A stretch of DNA of 64,000 nt from Variovorax sp. HW608 (GTDB lineage Bacteria; Pseudomonadota; Gammaproteobacteria; Burkholderiales; Burkholderiaceae_C), in contig NZ_LT607803.1 of NCBI RefSeq assembly GCF_900090195.1, forward strand, positions 1,178,001-1,242,000, given 5' to 3'. Positions within the stretch are counted from its first letter, which is position 1. Each line of letters opens with the position of its first letter. Positions 7,909 through 16,834 of this stretch are shown here, piece after piece. A program made the translations under genes and the position numbers. Under the pieces are notes generated by a model. It ran no database searches. It was not told where the DNA came from and saw only the letters and a list, made by a program, of their open reading frames with translations.

Positions 7909-8724
7909 ATGAAACTGAAGATCCATGCGTTGAGCCTCCTCGGCGCCCTGTGCCTTCTTGCATCGCAGGCACATGCCGACAAACTCGACTCCATCATCGA
8001 ATCAGGCAAGCTGCGTTGCGCAGTGGTTCTCGACTTTCCGCCAATGGGATCACGCGACGCCAGCAACAATCCGGTCGGCTTCGACGTCGACTACTGCACC
8101 GATTTGGCCAAAGCGCTTGGCGTCAAAGCCGAATTTGTCGAAACACCCTTCGCCGATCGGATTCCTGCATTGATGTCGAATCGAGCGGATGTGATCGTCG
8201 GCTCGACCTCGGACACCCTCGAGAGGGCGAAAACCGTAGGAATGACAGTCCCGTACTTTGCCTTCCAGATGGTGGTTCTGACGCGTGACAACACCGACAT
8301 CAAGACCTACGAAGACCTCAAAGGTCGGCCGGTAGGGAATACGTCGAGCACCTTCGAAGCATTGGCTCTCGAAAAGGATGTGAAAGCCTGGAACCAGCCG
8401 AAGGGAACATTCCGCGCCTATCAGAACCAAGCGGACACGCTGCTCGCCGTGAGCCAAGGTCACATCGATGCGACGGTCGTGACCTCGACCGTCGCGTCGG
8501 CGAGCATCAAGTCGGGCAAATTCAAGGGGCTTCGCATCGCCGGCAACGCTCCGTATGTCATCGACTATGTCTCATTGGCTGCAAAGCGCAACGAGTACGG
8601 ACTTCTGAACTACCTCAATCTATTCGTCAACCAACAGGTCCGCACGGGTCGCTACGCGGAGCTCTACCAAAAGTGGGTCGGTGGCAAGCCGATTGACCTG
8701 ACCGTGCCTGGCGTGTACCGCTGA
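7909..8724 (+). CDS. Periplasmic amino-acid-binding protein (ABC importer, family 3)
   Basis: 271 aa. A Sec signal peptide (cleavage probably after ASQAHA, about residue 23) is followed by a family 3 extracellular solute-binding fold typical of polar amino-acid importers (GFDVDYCTDLAKALG, then ADVIVGSTSDTLERA). It probably captures hydroxyproline, judging only from the genes around it. AGGAG lies 7 nt before the ATG. The matching two permeases and ATPase follow on the same strand. Confidence 0.88.
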   Translation: MKLKIHALSLLGALCLLASQAHADKLDSIIESGKLRCAVVLDFPPMGSRDASNNPVGFDVDYCTDLAKALGVKAEFVETPFADRIPALMSNRADVIVGSTSDTLERAKTVGMTVPYFAFQMVVLTRDNTDIKTYEDLKGRPVGNTSSTFEALALEKDVKAWNQPKGTFRAYQNQADTLLAVSQGHIDATVVTSTVASASIKSGKFKGLRIAGNAPYVIDYVSLAAKRNEYGLLNYLNLFVNQQVRTGRYAELYQKWVGGKPIDLTVPGVYR

Positions 8725-8832
8725 ATGACGGATTCGCGCGAGCCTCCATGGGATTGCGCGCACACCATAGCCTGGATCGGATTCATGGAATGACTACGAC
8801 ACCATGGTCCGAATCAGCCAACGGGAGAGCGA

Positions 8833-9504
8833 ATGCTTGACTTTGACTATACCTTTCAATGGCGGGTTGCCATCGAAGCACTGCCAGCAATGCTCTCGGG
8901 AGCATGGGTCACGATCGAGACCGCAGCTCTTTCGATGATCTTCGGTGTCCTGATTGCCCTTGCCCTGACCGCGATGCGGGACGCGCGGAATGTCGTGCTC
9001 CGAAGCGTGTCCGGTGCTTGGGTGTCCGTTGCCCGAAACACGCCGGCGCTGTTTCAGATCTACATGCTGTATTTCGGCCTCGGTTCGTTCGATCTGCAGA
9101 TCAGCTCGTGGACCGCACTCCTCGCTGGTATCACATTCAACAACGCAGGCTATCTCGCAGAAAACTTCCGTGGCGGGCTGAAGGCCGTGCCACACACTCA
9201 AGTCCGCGCCGCGCGTTCCCTTGGCATGAGCGCGTTCAAAGCCTACAGGCTCGTTGTCGTGCCTCAGCTACTGCGCATCGTCTTCTACCCGATGACCAAT
9301 CAGATGGTGTGGGCGGTGTTGATGACTTCGCTGGGCGTGATCGTCGGTCTGAACGACGACCTGACCGGCGTGACCCAGGATTTGAACGTCAGGACGTTCC
9401 GCACCTTCGAGTTCTTTGCCGTGGCCGCAGCGATCTACTACCTCATCGCAAAGGGGATCGTCTTCGTCACCAGGCTGCTCGCCTGGAAACTGTTCAGGTA
9501 CTGA
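8833..9504 (+). CDS. Polar amino-acid ABC transporter permease 1
   Basis: 223 aa HisM/GlnP-type inner-membrane permease. The predicted helices start at about residue 20, and the cytoplasmic coupling (EAA-like) loop reads AARSLGMSAFKAYRLVVVPQ. It pairs with the second permease 7 bp downstream to form a heterodimeric channel. A 108-bp gap separates it from the binding-protein gene; this contains an imperfect GGATTC/GAATC inverted repeat but no convincing promoter. Confidence 0.88.
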   Translation: MLDFDYTFQWRVAIEALPAMLSGAWVTIETAALSMIFGVLIALALTAMRDARNVVLRSVSGAWVSVARNTPALFQIYMLYFGLGSFDLQISSWTALLAGITFNNAGYLAENFRGGLKAVPHTQVRAARSLGMSAFKAYRLVVVPQLLRIVFYPMTNQMVWAVLMTSLGVIVGLNDDLTGVTQDLNVRTFRTFEFFAVAAAIYYLIAKGIVFVTRLLAWKLFRY

Positions 9505-9511
9505 GGTCGCC

Positions 9512-10159
9512 ATGTCTACCAGCTTCACTATCGGCGACCTGCTCTTCATGCTCCAAGGTGCCTGGGTCACCCTGCAGCTGACCTTGTGGGCCACGTTCAT
9601 CGGAACAGTCACCGGCATCCTCCTCGGGTTCCTGCGAGCCGCGTTCCCGCGAGCGACCTATCCCCTGAGTTGGGTACTTGACGTGTTCCGAAGCGTCCCA
9701 CTCCTGATCCAGTTCGTGATCTTCAACGCGTTGAAGAGCATCGTTGGCCTCGAGTGGACTGCATTCGCGGTCGGGTGCATCGTGCTGGGGATCTACTGCG
9801 CGGCCTACTGCACGGAAGTCGTCCGCAGCGGCGTTCTCGCGGTGCCTGGCAACGTCATCCGCGCTGCGCGATCGCTTGGCCTGACTTACCGCCAGGCGAC
9901 GCAGTTTGTCGTGCTCCCGATCGCCACTCGTGTGGCATTTCCAGGGTGGGTGAACCTGACGCTGGGCGTCATGAAGGACACGTCGCTGGTGCTGTGGATC
10001 GGGATCATCGAACTCCTGCGTGCGTCGCAAACGATCGTGACACGGATCCAGGAGCCGTTGCTCGTCCTCTGTATCACCGGCCTCATCTACTACGTCATGA
10101 GCTTGGGCTTCGCCAGAATCGGCGCGGCCGTCGAGAAAAGGTGGAAAGAAAATGATTGA
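9512..10159 (+). CDS. Polar amino-acid ABC transporter permease 2
   Basis: 215 aa, second permease of the importer, same family as the preceding one, with the EAA-like loop AARSLGLTYRQATQFVVLPIA. ATG at 9512 is chosen because it starts at the homologous point, and the upstream extension to 9416 would overlap the first permease. Its end overlaps the ATPase gene by 8 bp. Confidence 0.87.
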   Translation: MSTSFTIGDLLFMLQGAWVTLQLTLWATFIGTVTGILLGFLRAAFPRATYPLSWVLDVFRSVPLLIQFVIFNALKSIVGLEWTAFAVGCIVLGIYCAAYCTEVVRSGVLAVPGNVIRAARSLGLTYRQATQFVVLPIATRVAFPGWVNLTLGVMKDTSLVLWIGIIELLRASQTIVTRIQEPLLVLCITGLIYYVMSLGFARIGAAVEKRWKEND

Positions 10160-10874
10160 GATCGAGAACGTCCATAAGTCCTTCGGCCAACTCGAGGTCA
10201 TCAAGGGCGTCAGCATGACCGTGAACAAAGGCGAGGTGGTTTCGATCATCGGCGGCTCGGGCTCGGGAAAGTCGACGTTGTTGATGTGCATCAACGGCCT
10301 GGAGCCCATCCAGAAGGGCAGCATCCGGGTCGACGGCGTCGATACGCACGCCAAGGGCACGGACCTCAACAAGCTGCGTCAACGAATCGGCATTGTCTTT
10401 CAGCAGTGGAACGCGTTCCCACACCTCACCGTATTGGAGAACGTGATGCTCGCCCCCCGCAAGGTCCTGGGCAAAGACAAGCGCGCAGCAGAGGAGCTCG
10501 CCGTCAAGCAACTCACGCACGTCGGGCTGCGCGAGAAGATGAACGTCTTTCCGGCCAAGCTTTCCGGAGGCCAGCAGCAACGAATGGCCATCGCGCGCGC
10601 GCTCGCGATGTCACCGCAATACATGCTGTTTGATGAGGTGACCTCGGCCCTCGATCCGCAACTCGTCGGCGAGGTCCTGGACACCATGCGCATGCTCTCG
10701 GAAGAAGGCATGACCATGATTCTCGTGACGCACGAGATCCGCTTTGCGCGCGATGTCTCGGATCGCGTTGCCTTCTTCCGCAACGGAGTCATCCACGAAA
10801 TCGGCACGCCCGAACAGGTGATCGTCAATCCCCAGAAGCCGGAGACGATCGACTTCCTGAAGTCGACGCACTAG
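10152..10874 (+). CDS. Polar amino-acid ABC transporter ATP-binding protein
   Basis: 240 aa ABC ATPase (GlnQ/HisP type). Visible motifs: Walker [11 protein letters not shown]-loop in [10 protein letters not shown], signature [15 protein letters not shown], Walker [13 protein letters not shown] and the switch His in LVTHEI. It powers the import system encoded just upstream; its start overlaps the permease gene. The ABC set is complete (binding protein, two permeases, ATPase) and sits inside the hydroxyproline cluster. Confidence 0.92.
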   Translation: MIEIENVHKSFGQLEVIKGVSMTVNKGEVVSIIGGSGSGKSTLLMCINGLEPIQKGSIRVDGVDTHAKGTDLNKLRQRIGIVFQQWNAFPHLTVLENVMLAPRKVLGKDKRAAEELAVKQLTHVGLREKMNVFPAKLSGGQQQRMAIARALAMSPQYMLFDEVTSALDPQLVGEVLDTMRMLSEEGMTMILVTHEIRFARDVSDRVAFFRNGVIHEIGTPEQVIVNPQKPETIDFLKSTH

Positions 10875-10885
10875 AAGGAACGGAC

Positions 10886-11830
10886 ATGGCAGTTGTTCAT
10901 CGTATTGACGTGCTTGACTCACACACGGGCGGGGAACCGACGCGTCTGGTCCTCAGTGGGTTTCCCCATCTCGGCGAGGGCACCATGGCGGACCAATGTG
11001 CAGTGCTCGCGAGAGACTTCGACGACTGGCGCGCCGCCGCTTTGCTGGAACCACGCGGCAGTGACGTCATCGTCGGGGCGCTGCTCCGTGAGCCAGTCGA
11101 TCCTGCCAACACGGCCGGCGTGATCTTCTTCAACAATGTGGGCTATTTGGGAATGTGCGGCCATGGGACGATCGGGCTGATTGCCTCGCTCGCGCACCTT
11201 GGTCGAATCAAGCCCGGCGTCCATCGCATCGAGACCACCGTCGGTGTCGTGACGGCCACATTGCACGAAGACGGCTCGGTCAGCGTTCAGAACGTTCCCT
11301 CCTATCGCTACCTGCACCGGGTGCGTGTCAGCGTCCCGGGCCACGGCGTGATTCATGGCGATGTCGCCTGGGGCGGCAACTGGTTCTTCCTCGTGGCGGA
11401 TCATGGTCAGCGCGTCGATAGCGACAACCTCAAGGCGCTGACGACGTACAGCTGCAGCGTCCGCGATGCGCTGGCAGCGCAGGGCGTGACCGGTTCCGAT
11501 GGACAACCCATCGATCACATCGAACTGTTCGCATCGGACTCTGCCGGAGCTGACAGCCGAAACTTTGTCTTGTGCCCGGGCAGTGCATACGACCGGTCTC
11601 CCTGCGGCACCGGAACCAGCGCCAAGATCGCCTGCCTGGCCGCGGACGGCAAGCTTGCACCCGGCGAGGATTGGACGCAAGCCAGCATCATCGGCAGCAG
11701 GTTCGTCGCGAGCTACACACCTCATGGCGACTCTATCGTCCCGACAATCCGCGGACGTGCCCATCTGAGCGCCGAGTCGACGCTGCTTATCGAAGGCGAC
11801 GATCCCTTCGCTTGGGGGATCCGTCTGTGA
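10886..11830 (+). CDS. Proline-racemase-family enzyme with Cys/Cys pair, probable 4-hydroxyproline 2-epimerase
   Basis: 314 aa, proline racemase fold, PLP-independent. Both catalytic cysteines are present: Cys91 in GMCGHGTIG and Cys240 in [11 protein letters not shown]. Cys/Cys members are proline racemases or 4-hydroxyproline 2-epimerases. The neighbouring D-hydroxyproline dehydrogenase and deaminase genes favour the epimerase, which turns trans-4-hydroxy-L-proline into cis-4-hydroxy-D-proline. The stop overlaps the next start as GTGA (11827-11830), so translation is probably coupled. Confidence 0.86.
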   Translation: MAVVHRIDVLDSHTGGEPTRLVLSGFPHLGEGTMADQCAVLARDFDDWRAAALLEPRGSDVIVGALLREPVDPANTAGVIFFNNVGYLGMCGHGTIGLIASLAHLGRIKPGVHRIETTVGVVTATLHEDGSVSVQNVPSYRYLHRVRVSVPGHGVIHGDVAWGGNWFFLVADHGQRVDSDNLKALTTYSCSVRDALAAQGVTGSDGQPIDHIELFASDSAGADSRNFVLCPGSAYDRSPCGTGTSAKIACLAADGKLAPGEDWTQASIIGSRFVASYTPHGDSIVPTIRGRAHLSAESTLLIEGDDPFAWGIRL

Positions 11831-12873
11831 ACTCCCGCGCAAACGAGAAGACCGCCGAAGCGACCGTGGGAGAGGCAGACGTCAACTTGACATTGGCGGA
11901 AGCTGAAGCGCTCTCATTGCGCGTGCTGAGCCAAAACGGTTTGTCGGCATTGCATGCGGCCTCTGTCACGCGGGTCATCGTAGCGGGGCAGCGAGATGCG
12001 TGTGCCTCGCACGGCATGTACCGCCTGCTCTCCTGCGTACAGTCGATGCGGCACGGGAAGGTGTCGCCCGGCGCAGTTCCGACGATCGAGCAACGATCTG
12101 CGGCCGTAGTCGTGGTTGATGCGCATCGCGGCTTCTCTCCCCTGGCCTTCGAGATGGGCGCGCCTCATTTGATCGAGAAGGTCGCCAAGACCGGCGTTGC
12201 AGCGCTCATCATCAACAACTGCTACCACTTCTCGGCGCTGTGGCCGGAGGTGGAAGCGCTGGCGGCGCATGGGGTTGCTGCGCTGGCCATGACGCCCAGC
12301 CACTCCTGCGTGGCACCGGCAGGGGGCCGTGCACCCGTGTTCGGCACAAACCCGATCGCATTTGCCTTTCCCCGCGGTGGGCAGCAGCCGTATGTCTTCG
12401 ACTTCGCCACCAGCGTGGTTGCTCGTGGCGACATCGAACTGCATCGCCGGCGGGGCGATCCCATACCAGCCGGTTGGGGAATCAATGCATCGGGAGAGGC
12501 GACGACAAGCGCGGACGAGGTGCTGGATGGCGGCGTCATGCTCGCGTTCGGAGGGCATAAAGGATCGGCCCTCGCGACCATGATCGAGCTTCTCGCCGGG
12601 CCGTTGATCGGCGATCTCACCAGCCTCGAGTCGCGTGAGTTCGATGGGGGAGCTGGCGTGACCCCGCTCCATGGCGAACTCATTCTTGCTTTCGATCCGC
12701 AGGTGCTGGGCGGAGCGCGGGATGACTTGAGCGCGGAGCGCCTGTTCTCCGCCATTACTGACCAAGGGGCGCGGCTCCCCTCCGAGCGCCGCTACGCGGC
12801 CCGCGAACGCAGCCTTGTGGAAGGCATCCGGATTCCAGCTGCTCTCTATCGAGACCTTCTGGCGCTGTTGTGA
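11827..12873 (+). CDS. Ldh2/malate-dehydrogenase-type reductase, probable 1-pyrroline-2-carboxylate reductase
   Basis: 348 aa from a GTG start that overlaps the preceding stop. The Ldh_2 fold shows the usual SHGMYRL segment, [12 protein letters not shown], and [11 protein letters not shown] in the cofactor-binding part. Members of this family in hydroxyproline clusters reduce 1-pyrroline-2-carboxylate, made by trans-3-hydroxy-L-proline dehydratase, to L-proline with NAD(P)H. A racemase-family protein that could supply this substrate is encoded next. The alternative is a lactate, malate or ureidoglycolate dehydrogenase, but context favours the pyrroline role. Confidence 0.8.
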   Translation: MNSRANEKTAEATVGEADVNLTLAEAEALSLRVLSQNGLSALHAASVTRVIVAGQRDACASHGMYRLLSCVQSMRHGKVSPGAVPTIEQRSAAVVVVDAHRGFSPLAFEMGAPHLIEKVAKTGVAALIINNCYHFSALWPEVEALAAHGVAALAMTPSHSCVAPAGGRAPVFGTNPIAFAFPRGGQQPYVFDFATSVVARGDIELHRRRGDPIPAGWGINASGEATTSADEVLDGGVMLAFGGHKGSALATMIELLAGPLIGDLTSLESREFDGGAGVTPLHGELILAFDPQVLGGARDDLSAERLFSAITDQGARLPSERRYAARERSLVEGIRIPAALYRDLLALL

Positions 12874-13964
12874 TCGCCGGCGACAGCAGATCGACAGAAC
12901 TTCATATCAATTCCATACCCATTGCCATGCAACTCAAGAACGCAATCACGGTTGTCGGTGCGCACGCGGAAGGCGAGGTTGGCCGAGTCATCACCGGAGG
13001 TGTGATCGCACCGCCTGCACCTTCCATGTACGAGTGTCTCGAGGCCTTCCAGGCAAGGCATGACTGGGTACGCGGACTGCTGCTATCAGACCCCCGGGGC
13101 AGCGTGAATGCGGCCGTGAACATGGTCACTCCGCCGATCTCGCCGGAAGCTGACTTCGGCATGATCGTGATCGAGTCCGACTACTACCCTCCGATGTCGG
13201 GCTCGAATCTCATCTGCACTGTGACCGCCGTGCTCGAGACGGGAATGGTCGCCATGCAAGCGCCAATCACCAAGCTCTGCGTCGATACACCGGCAGGACT
13301 GGTCTATGTGCGCGCCGAGTGCGAGGGCGGCAAGTGCCGTCGTGTGTCGTTCAAGAACGTACCGTCATTCGTCATGCATCGCAGCCGGCCGGTCGAGGTC
13401 GGGGGGCTGGGCACCTTGACGCTGGACGTCGCCTACGGCGGCATGATCTACGCGATCGTCGACGCAGCTTCCGTAGGATTCTCCCTTGACCGGAGCGAGG
13501 CGCGTGAGTTGGTGGAAGTCGGTGAGCGCATCAAGGCGGCCGCCGCTGAGCAGTTGCCTTCGGTGCATCCAGTGAATACGAGGATCCACACCATCAACCA
13601 GACCCTGTTTGCAGGGCCGTTGAGTACTGCAGCCCAGGGAAAGACCGCGAAGAATGCCGTCGTAGTTTCGCCGGGACGCCTGGATCGGAGCCCGTGCGGC
13701 ACCGGCAGCTCAGCCCGGATGGCCCTCATGCACGCCCGCGGGGAACTTCAAGCGGGCGAACCGTTTGTTCACAAGTCGATTCTGGACACCGAGTTCCATT
13801 GCAAGTTCGAACGTGCCGACGATGTCGGCAACATCCCGGCCATCATTCCGATGATCAGTGGCCGTGCCTGGTTGACGGGGCTGTCGTACTACGGCGCAGA
13901 TCCTGAGGATCCGTTCCCCGAGGGCTACCGGCTGAACGATACGTGGTTCAGCCCAACGACCTGA
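12870..13964 (+). CDS. Proline-racemase-family enzyme with Ser/Cys pair
   Basis: 364 aa from GTG 12870, which overlaps the previous stop as GTGA. ATG 12927 gives 345 aa, starts just before the conserved fold, and may be the true start. The first catalytic Cys is replaced by Ser110 in PPMSGSN, while the second is kept (Cys276 in [10 protein letters not shown]). Racemase-family members with an altered pair are reported as 3-hydroxyproline dehydratases or as dual epimerase/dehydratases. Sitting next to a pyrroline-2-carboxylate reductase gene, a trans-3-hydroxy-L-proline dehydratase activity is the best guess. That is inference. Confidence 0.82.
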   Translation: MIAGDSRSTELHINSIPIAMQLKNAITVVGAHAEGEVGRVITGGVIAPPAPSMYECLEAFQARHDWVRGLLLSDPRGSVNAAVNMVTPPISPEADFGMIVIESDYYPPMSGSNLICTVTAVLETGMVAMQAPITKLCVDTPAGLVYVRAECEGGKCRRVSFKNVPSFVMHRSRPVEVGGLGTLTLDVAYGGMIYAIVDAASVGFSLDRSEARELVEVGERIKAAAAEQLPSVHPVNTRIHTINQTLFAGPLSTAAQGKTAKNAVVVSPGRLDRSPCGTGSSARMALMHARGELQAGEPFVHKSILDTEFHCKFERADDVGNIPAIIPMISGRAWLTGLSYYGADPEDPFPEGYRLNDTWFSPTT

Positions 13965-14006
13965 GCATTCGAGACCTCGTCGCACCTCACCGATGGATGG
14001 CGAACT

Positions 14007-15134
14007 GTGCATAGCGATGTAATCATCATTGGTTCGGGCATCGTAGGCGCCTCGTGCGCCCGCGAAATGGCAAATGCCGGGCTTCGGGTCGCCGTCCTGG
14101 ACGCCGGCTTTCCCAACGCCACCGGGGCCGGCATGGGCCATGTCGTTGCGATGGACGACAACCCGGCGGAGTTTGTCCTTTGTCGGGAGTCGGCTCGCAT
14201 CTGGCGCGAGTGGGCGGCGGCCATGGATTCATCCTGCGCATATGCGCGGGTCGGCACGCTGTGGGTCGCCGCCAGTGCTGCGGAACTGGACGCGGCACAA
14301 GAGAAAGGGCGGCGACTCAGAGCCAACGGCATCGAGTGTGAGCTCCTGACCCCGGGCGCCATGGCAAAGGAGGAGCCCGCCCTGCGCGGCGGACTTGCTG
14401 GAGGCCTCCTGGTGAGCTCCGACAGCGTCGTATACGCACCCGCAGTCGTGCGCTGGCTGATGCGCGATGCCGGGCCGCCGATACATGCCGCGGTGGCCCA
14501 GGTCACTTCGATAGACGGGGACACGGTCACTACGTCGGACGGCAGGCGGTTCAGTGCTCAGGCGATCGTCGTGGCGGGCGGTTTGCAGGCGTCCCAACTC
14601 TGCCCGGACCTGCCGATCAGGCCCAAGAAGGGCCACTTGGCGATAACCGACCGTTATCCGGGCACGGTGAGGCACCAGCTGATCGAACTGGGTTACGTCA
14701 CCAATGCACATTTGAGTTCTGGATCGTCCGTCGCCTTCAACGTTCAACCCCGCCCGACGGGACAGCTGCTGATCGGGTCATCACGTCAATTCGACACGAC
14801 GGATCCTGCAGTCGAGCCTGAAATGGTCGCGCGGATGCTCAGTCACGCCGTTGGCTACATGCCTGGTCTCGGCGCAATGAACGTGGTTCGGACCTGGACC
14901 GGCTTCAGGGCGACGACGCCTGACAACCTGCCGATCATTGGGAAACATCCCGGGCAGTCCAAGACGTGGCTCGCTGTCGGACATGAAGGGTTGGGGGTAA
15001 CCACTGCTCCTGCTACCGCACGGCTTCTTCGCGCCCAGATGCTCGGGGAGCCCAGGCCCTTCGACGAACGTGCATACGGGCTGCAACGGTTCAGCCAGGC
15101 CGTAGCACTCGCGCCCGAAAACGTGGAGCACTGA
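14007..15134 (+). CDS. FAD-dependent D-amino-acid dehydrogenase subunit (D-hydroxyproline dehydrogenase, DAO-type)
   Basis: 375 aa from a GTG start. The N-terminal dinucleotide fold IIIGSGIVGASCAREMA and the DAO-fold C-terminus (GHEGLGVTTAPATARLL) mark an oxidoreductase that removes two electrons from a secondary D-amino acid such as cis-4-hydroxy-D-proline. The next two genes encode a [2Fe-2S] protein and a second flavoprotein with a C-terminal iron-sulfur domain. This three-gene layout matches the heterotrimeric D-hydroxyproline/HCN-synthase-type dehydrogenases. The gap to the next gene is 4 bp. Confidence 0.86.
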   Translation: MHSDVIIIGSGIVGASCAREMANAGLRVAVLDAGFPNATGAGMGHVVAMDDNPAEFVLCRESARIWREWAAAMDSSCAYARVGTLWVAASAAELDAAQEKGRRLRANGIECELLTPGAMAKEEPALRGGLAGGLLVSSDSVVYAPAVVRWLMRDAGPPIHAAVAQVTSIDGDTVTTSDGRRFSAQAIVVAGGLQASQLCPDLPIRPKKGHLAITDRYPGTVRHQLIELGYVTNAHLSSGSSVAFNVQPRPTGQLLIGSSRQFDTTDPAVEPEMVARMLSHAVGYMPGLGAMNVVRTWTGFRATTPDNLPIIGKHPGQSKTWLAVGHEGLGVTTAPATARLLRAQMLGEPRPFDERAYGLQRFSQAVALAPENVEH

Positions 15135-15138
15135 CGCT

Positions 15139-15453
15139 ATGTTGCCACTGTCCCTGTTCTGGCCCAAGGCAAAAGAGATTCCTGCATCCGCGTTGGCAGT
15201 GCCGCCCGTACATCTCACCCTCAATGGCCGTCAGGTGCAACTGCCGGCCGGGTCATCGGTTGCGGCCGCATTGTTGATTCATCGAATTCACGAAGGCAGC
15301 GGAGCCGAGGAGCGCGAGCGGCGGGCGCCGTTCTGCGGGATGGGTATTTGTCAGGAATGCCGCGTCACCATCGATGGCCAGCGGCTTCTCGCATGCCAAG
15401 TGACGTGCACGGACGGGATGACCGTCGAGACGCCGAAAGGGAATCTCGAATGA
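15139..15453 (+). CDS. Small [2Fe-2S] subunit of D-hydroxyproline dehydrogenase (HcnA-like)
   Basis: 104 aa ferredoxin-like domain with cysteines arranged C-x4-C-x2-C in CGMGICQEC and a fourth Cys in LLACQVTC. It would carry electrons between the two flavin subunits encoded on either side. The stop overlaps the start of the next gene (ATGA at 15450-15453). Confidence 0.86.
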   Translation: MLPLSLFWPKAKEIPASALAVPPVHLTLNGRQVQLPAGSSVAAALLIHRIHEGSGAEERERRAPFCGMGICQECRVTIDGQRLLACQVTCTDGMTVETPKGNLE

Positions 15454-16769
15454 CAGGTCCTGGAGTGCTGGCGAACTATCTGGTCGACGTCCTGATTGTC
15501 GGCGCTGGTCCTGCGGGCATGGCCGCCGCACTGGCTGCCGCACCGTCTGGCGCGAAGATTGTCTTGCTCGATGAGAACGTCGCCATCGGGGGCCAGATTT
15601 GGCGTAGTGGACCGGGCGCCGCCCTGACCTCTCAGGCACAAGCGTTGCGCGAGTCGCTGCTGCACCACATCAATGTGCAGGTTCTGGTCGGCATGCGGGT
15701 CGTTGGTGAAGTTGAGCCGGGGGTGCTACTCCTGGAGGGAGCAGAAGACATCCGCAAGGTGCGCTTTAAGAAGCTGATCCTCTGCACGGGAGCCAAAGAG
15801 CAGTTCGTTCCTTTTCCCGGCTGGACACTTCCCGGTGTGACGGGCGCAGGCGGCCTACAGGCGCTGATCAAGCAAGGACTGCCCGTGTCAGGCAAACGTG
15901 TAGTGATCGCTGGCAGCGGCCCACTTCTGCTGGCAGCCGCACGCTGCGCAAGAGACGCCGGCGCAAAAGTACTTCGGGTCGCTGAGCAGGCGAGCGCATC
16001 GTCTGTCGCCTCGTTTGGCCTGGCGTTGGCCCGATGGCCAGCAAAGGCAATCCAGGCGGTCGCGCTGTTCGAGCCCACCTATCGGACCAATTCGTACATC
16101 GTTGAAGTCGATGGGGATCACTCAGTGAAGCGGGTTCGGATCCAGCGGGGCCCGAGGTCCGAGGAGTTCGAGTGCGACCTGGTTGCCTGCGGTTTCGGCC
16201 TCGTTCCGAATGTCGAGCTCGGCCAAATGCTGGGGTGCGCGCTGACGACGGATCGATCCGGCCGCAGGGCGCTTCTGCACGACGCGCAACAGGAATCTAG
16301 CCAGCCGGGAATCTACGTCGCCGGGGAATGCACGGGCTTTGGCGGCAGCGAGCGTGCCTTGGTGCAAGGCGCAATTGCCGGGCATGCTGCGGTTGGCGAG
16401 GCCGCAGCGGCGAGCAAACTGACCGCGAGACGTCGTGGTTGGGACGAATTCGCCTCCCAAATCAATCGGGCGTTCGCGCTACGCCCCGAGTTGAGGTCGG
16501 TACCTGCCAAGGACACGATCCTCTGCCGCTGCGAACGCGTACCGCTCGCATGCGTGGCTGACTGCGTTGACTGGCGAAGCGCCAAGCTTTCGAGCCGCTG
16601 TGGCATGGGCCCCTGCCAGGGCCGCGTCTGCGGTCCAGCCGCTGAATTCCTTTTTGGATGGGTTCCGTCGGCCTCGCACTATCCACTGCTTCCCACCAGG
16701 ATTTCGACCCTTGTGGCGGCATCTGGCGGACATGGGCCCAGTCCGGCCTGCGAGGGTTCCCCCAGATGA
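15450..16769 (+). CDS. FAD/NAD(P)-binding subunit with C-terminal BFD-like iron-sulfur domain (HcnB-like)
   Basis: 439 aa from the ATG that overlaps the previous stop. It has two dinucleotide-binding folds (VLIVGAGPAGMAAAL at the start and VIAGSGPLLLAAA at about 150). The C-terminal domain reads LCRCERV, then SSRCGMGPCQGRVCG, a four-Cys [2Fe-2S] pattern. It is the second flavoprotein of the predicted D-hydroxyproline dehydrogenase. The gene ends 23 bp before a strong hairpin terminator. Confidence 0.86.
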   Translation: MTGPGVLANYLVDVLIVGAGPAGMAAALAAAPSGAKIVLLDENVAIGGQIWRSGPGAALTSQAQALRESLLHHINVQVLVGMRVVGEVEPGVLLLEGAEDIRKVRFKKLILCTGAKEQFVPFPGWTLPGVTGAGGLQALIKQGLPVSGKRVVIAGSGPLLLAAARCARDAGAKVLRVAEQASASSVASFGLALARWPAKAIQAVALFEPTYRTNSYIVEVDGDHSVKRVRIQRGPRSEEFECDLVACGFGLVPNVELGQMLGCALTTDRSGRRALLHDAQQESSQPGIYVAGECTGFGGSERALVQGAIAGHAAVGEAAAASKLTARRRGWDEFASQINRAFALRPELRSVPAKDTILCRCERVPLACVADCVDWRSAKLSSRCGMGPCQGRVCGPAAEFLFGWVPSASHYPLLPTRISTLVAASGGHGPSPACEGSPR

Positions 16770-16791
16770 CCCGGGAACGGCGCCAAAACGG

Positions 16792-16822
16792 AAACGGCCA
16801 TCGCATTCGCGATGGCCGTTTT
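16792..16822. terminator. Bidirectional Rho-independent terminator between convergent operons
   Basis: A perfect 13-bp stem (AAACGGCCATCGC / GCGATGGCCGTTT) with the 4-nt loop ATTC, flanked by As on one side and TTTT on the other. It works in either direction and separates the plus-strand hydroxyproline genes from the minus-strand aldehyde dehydrogenase. Confidence 0.9.
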
Positions 16823-16834
16823 GCCTTCTACACC

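Noticed and set aside
8779..8815. Imperfect inverted repeat (GGATTC/GAATC) between the binding-protein and first permease genes
   Set aside because: Arms are short and unevenly spaced; no promoter or terminator could be argued from it.
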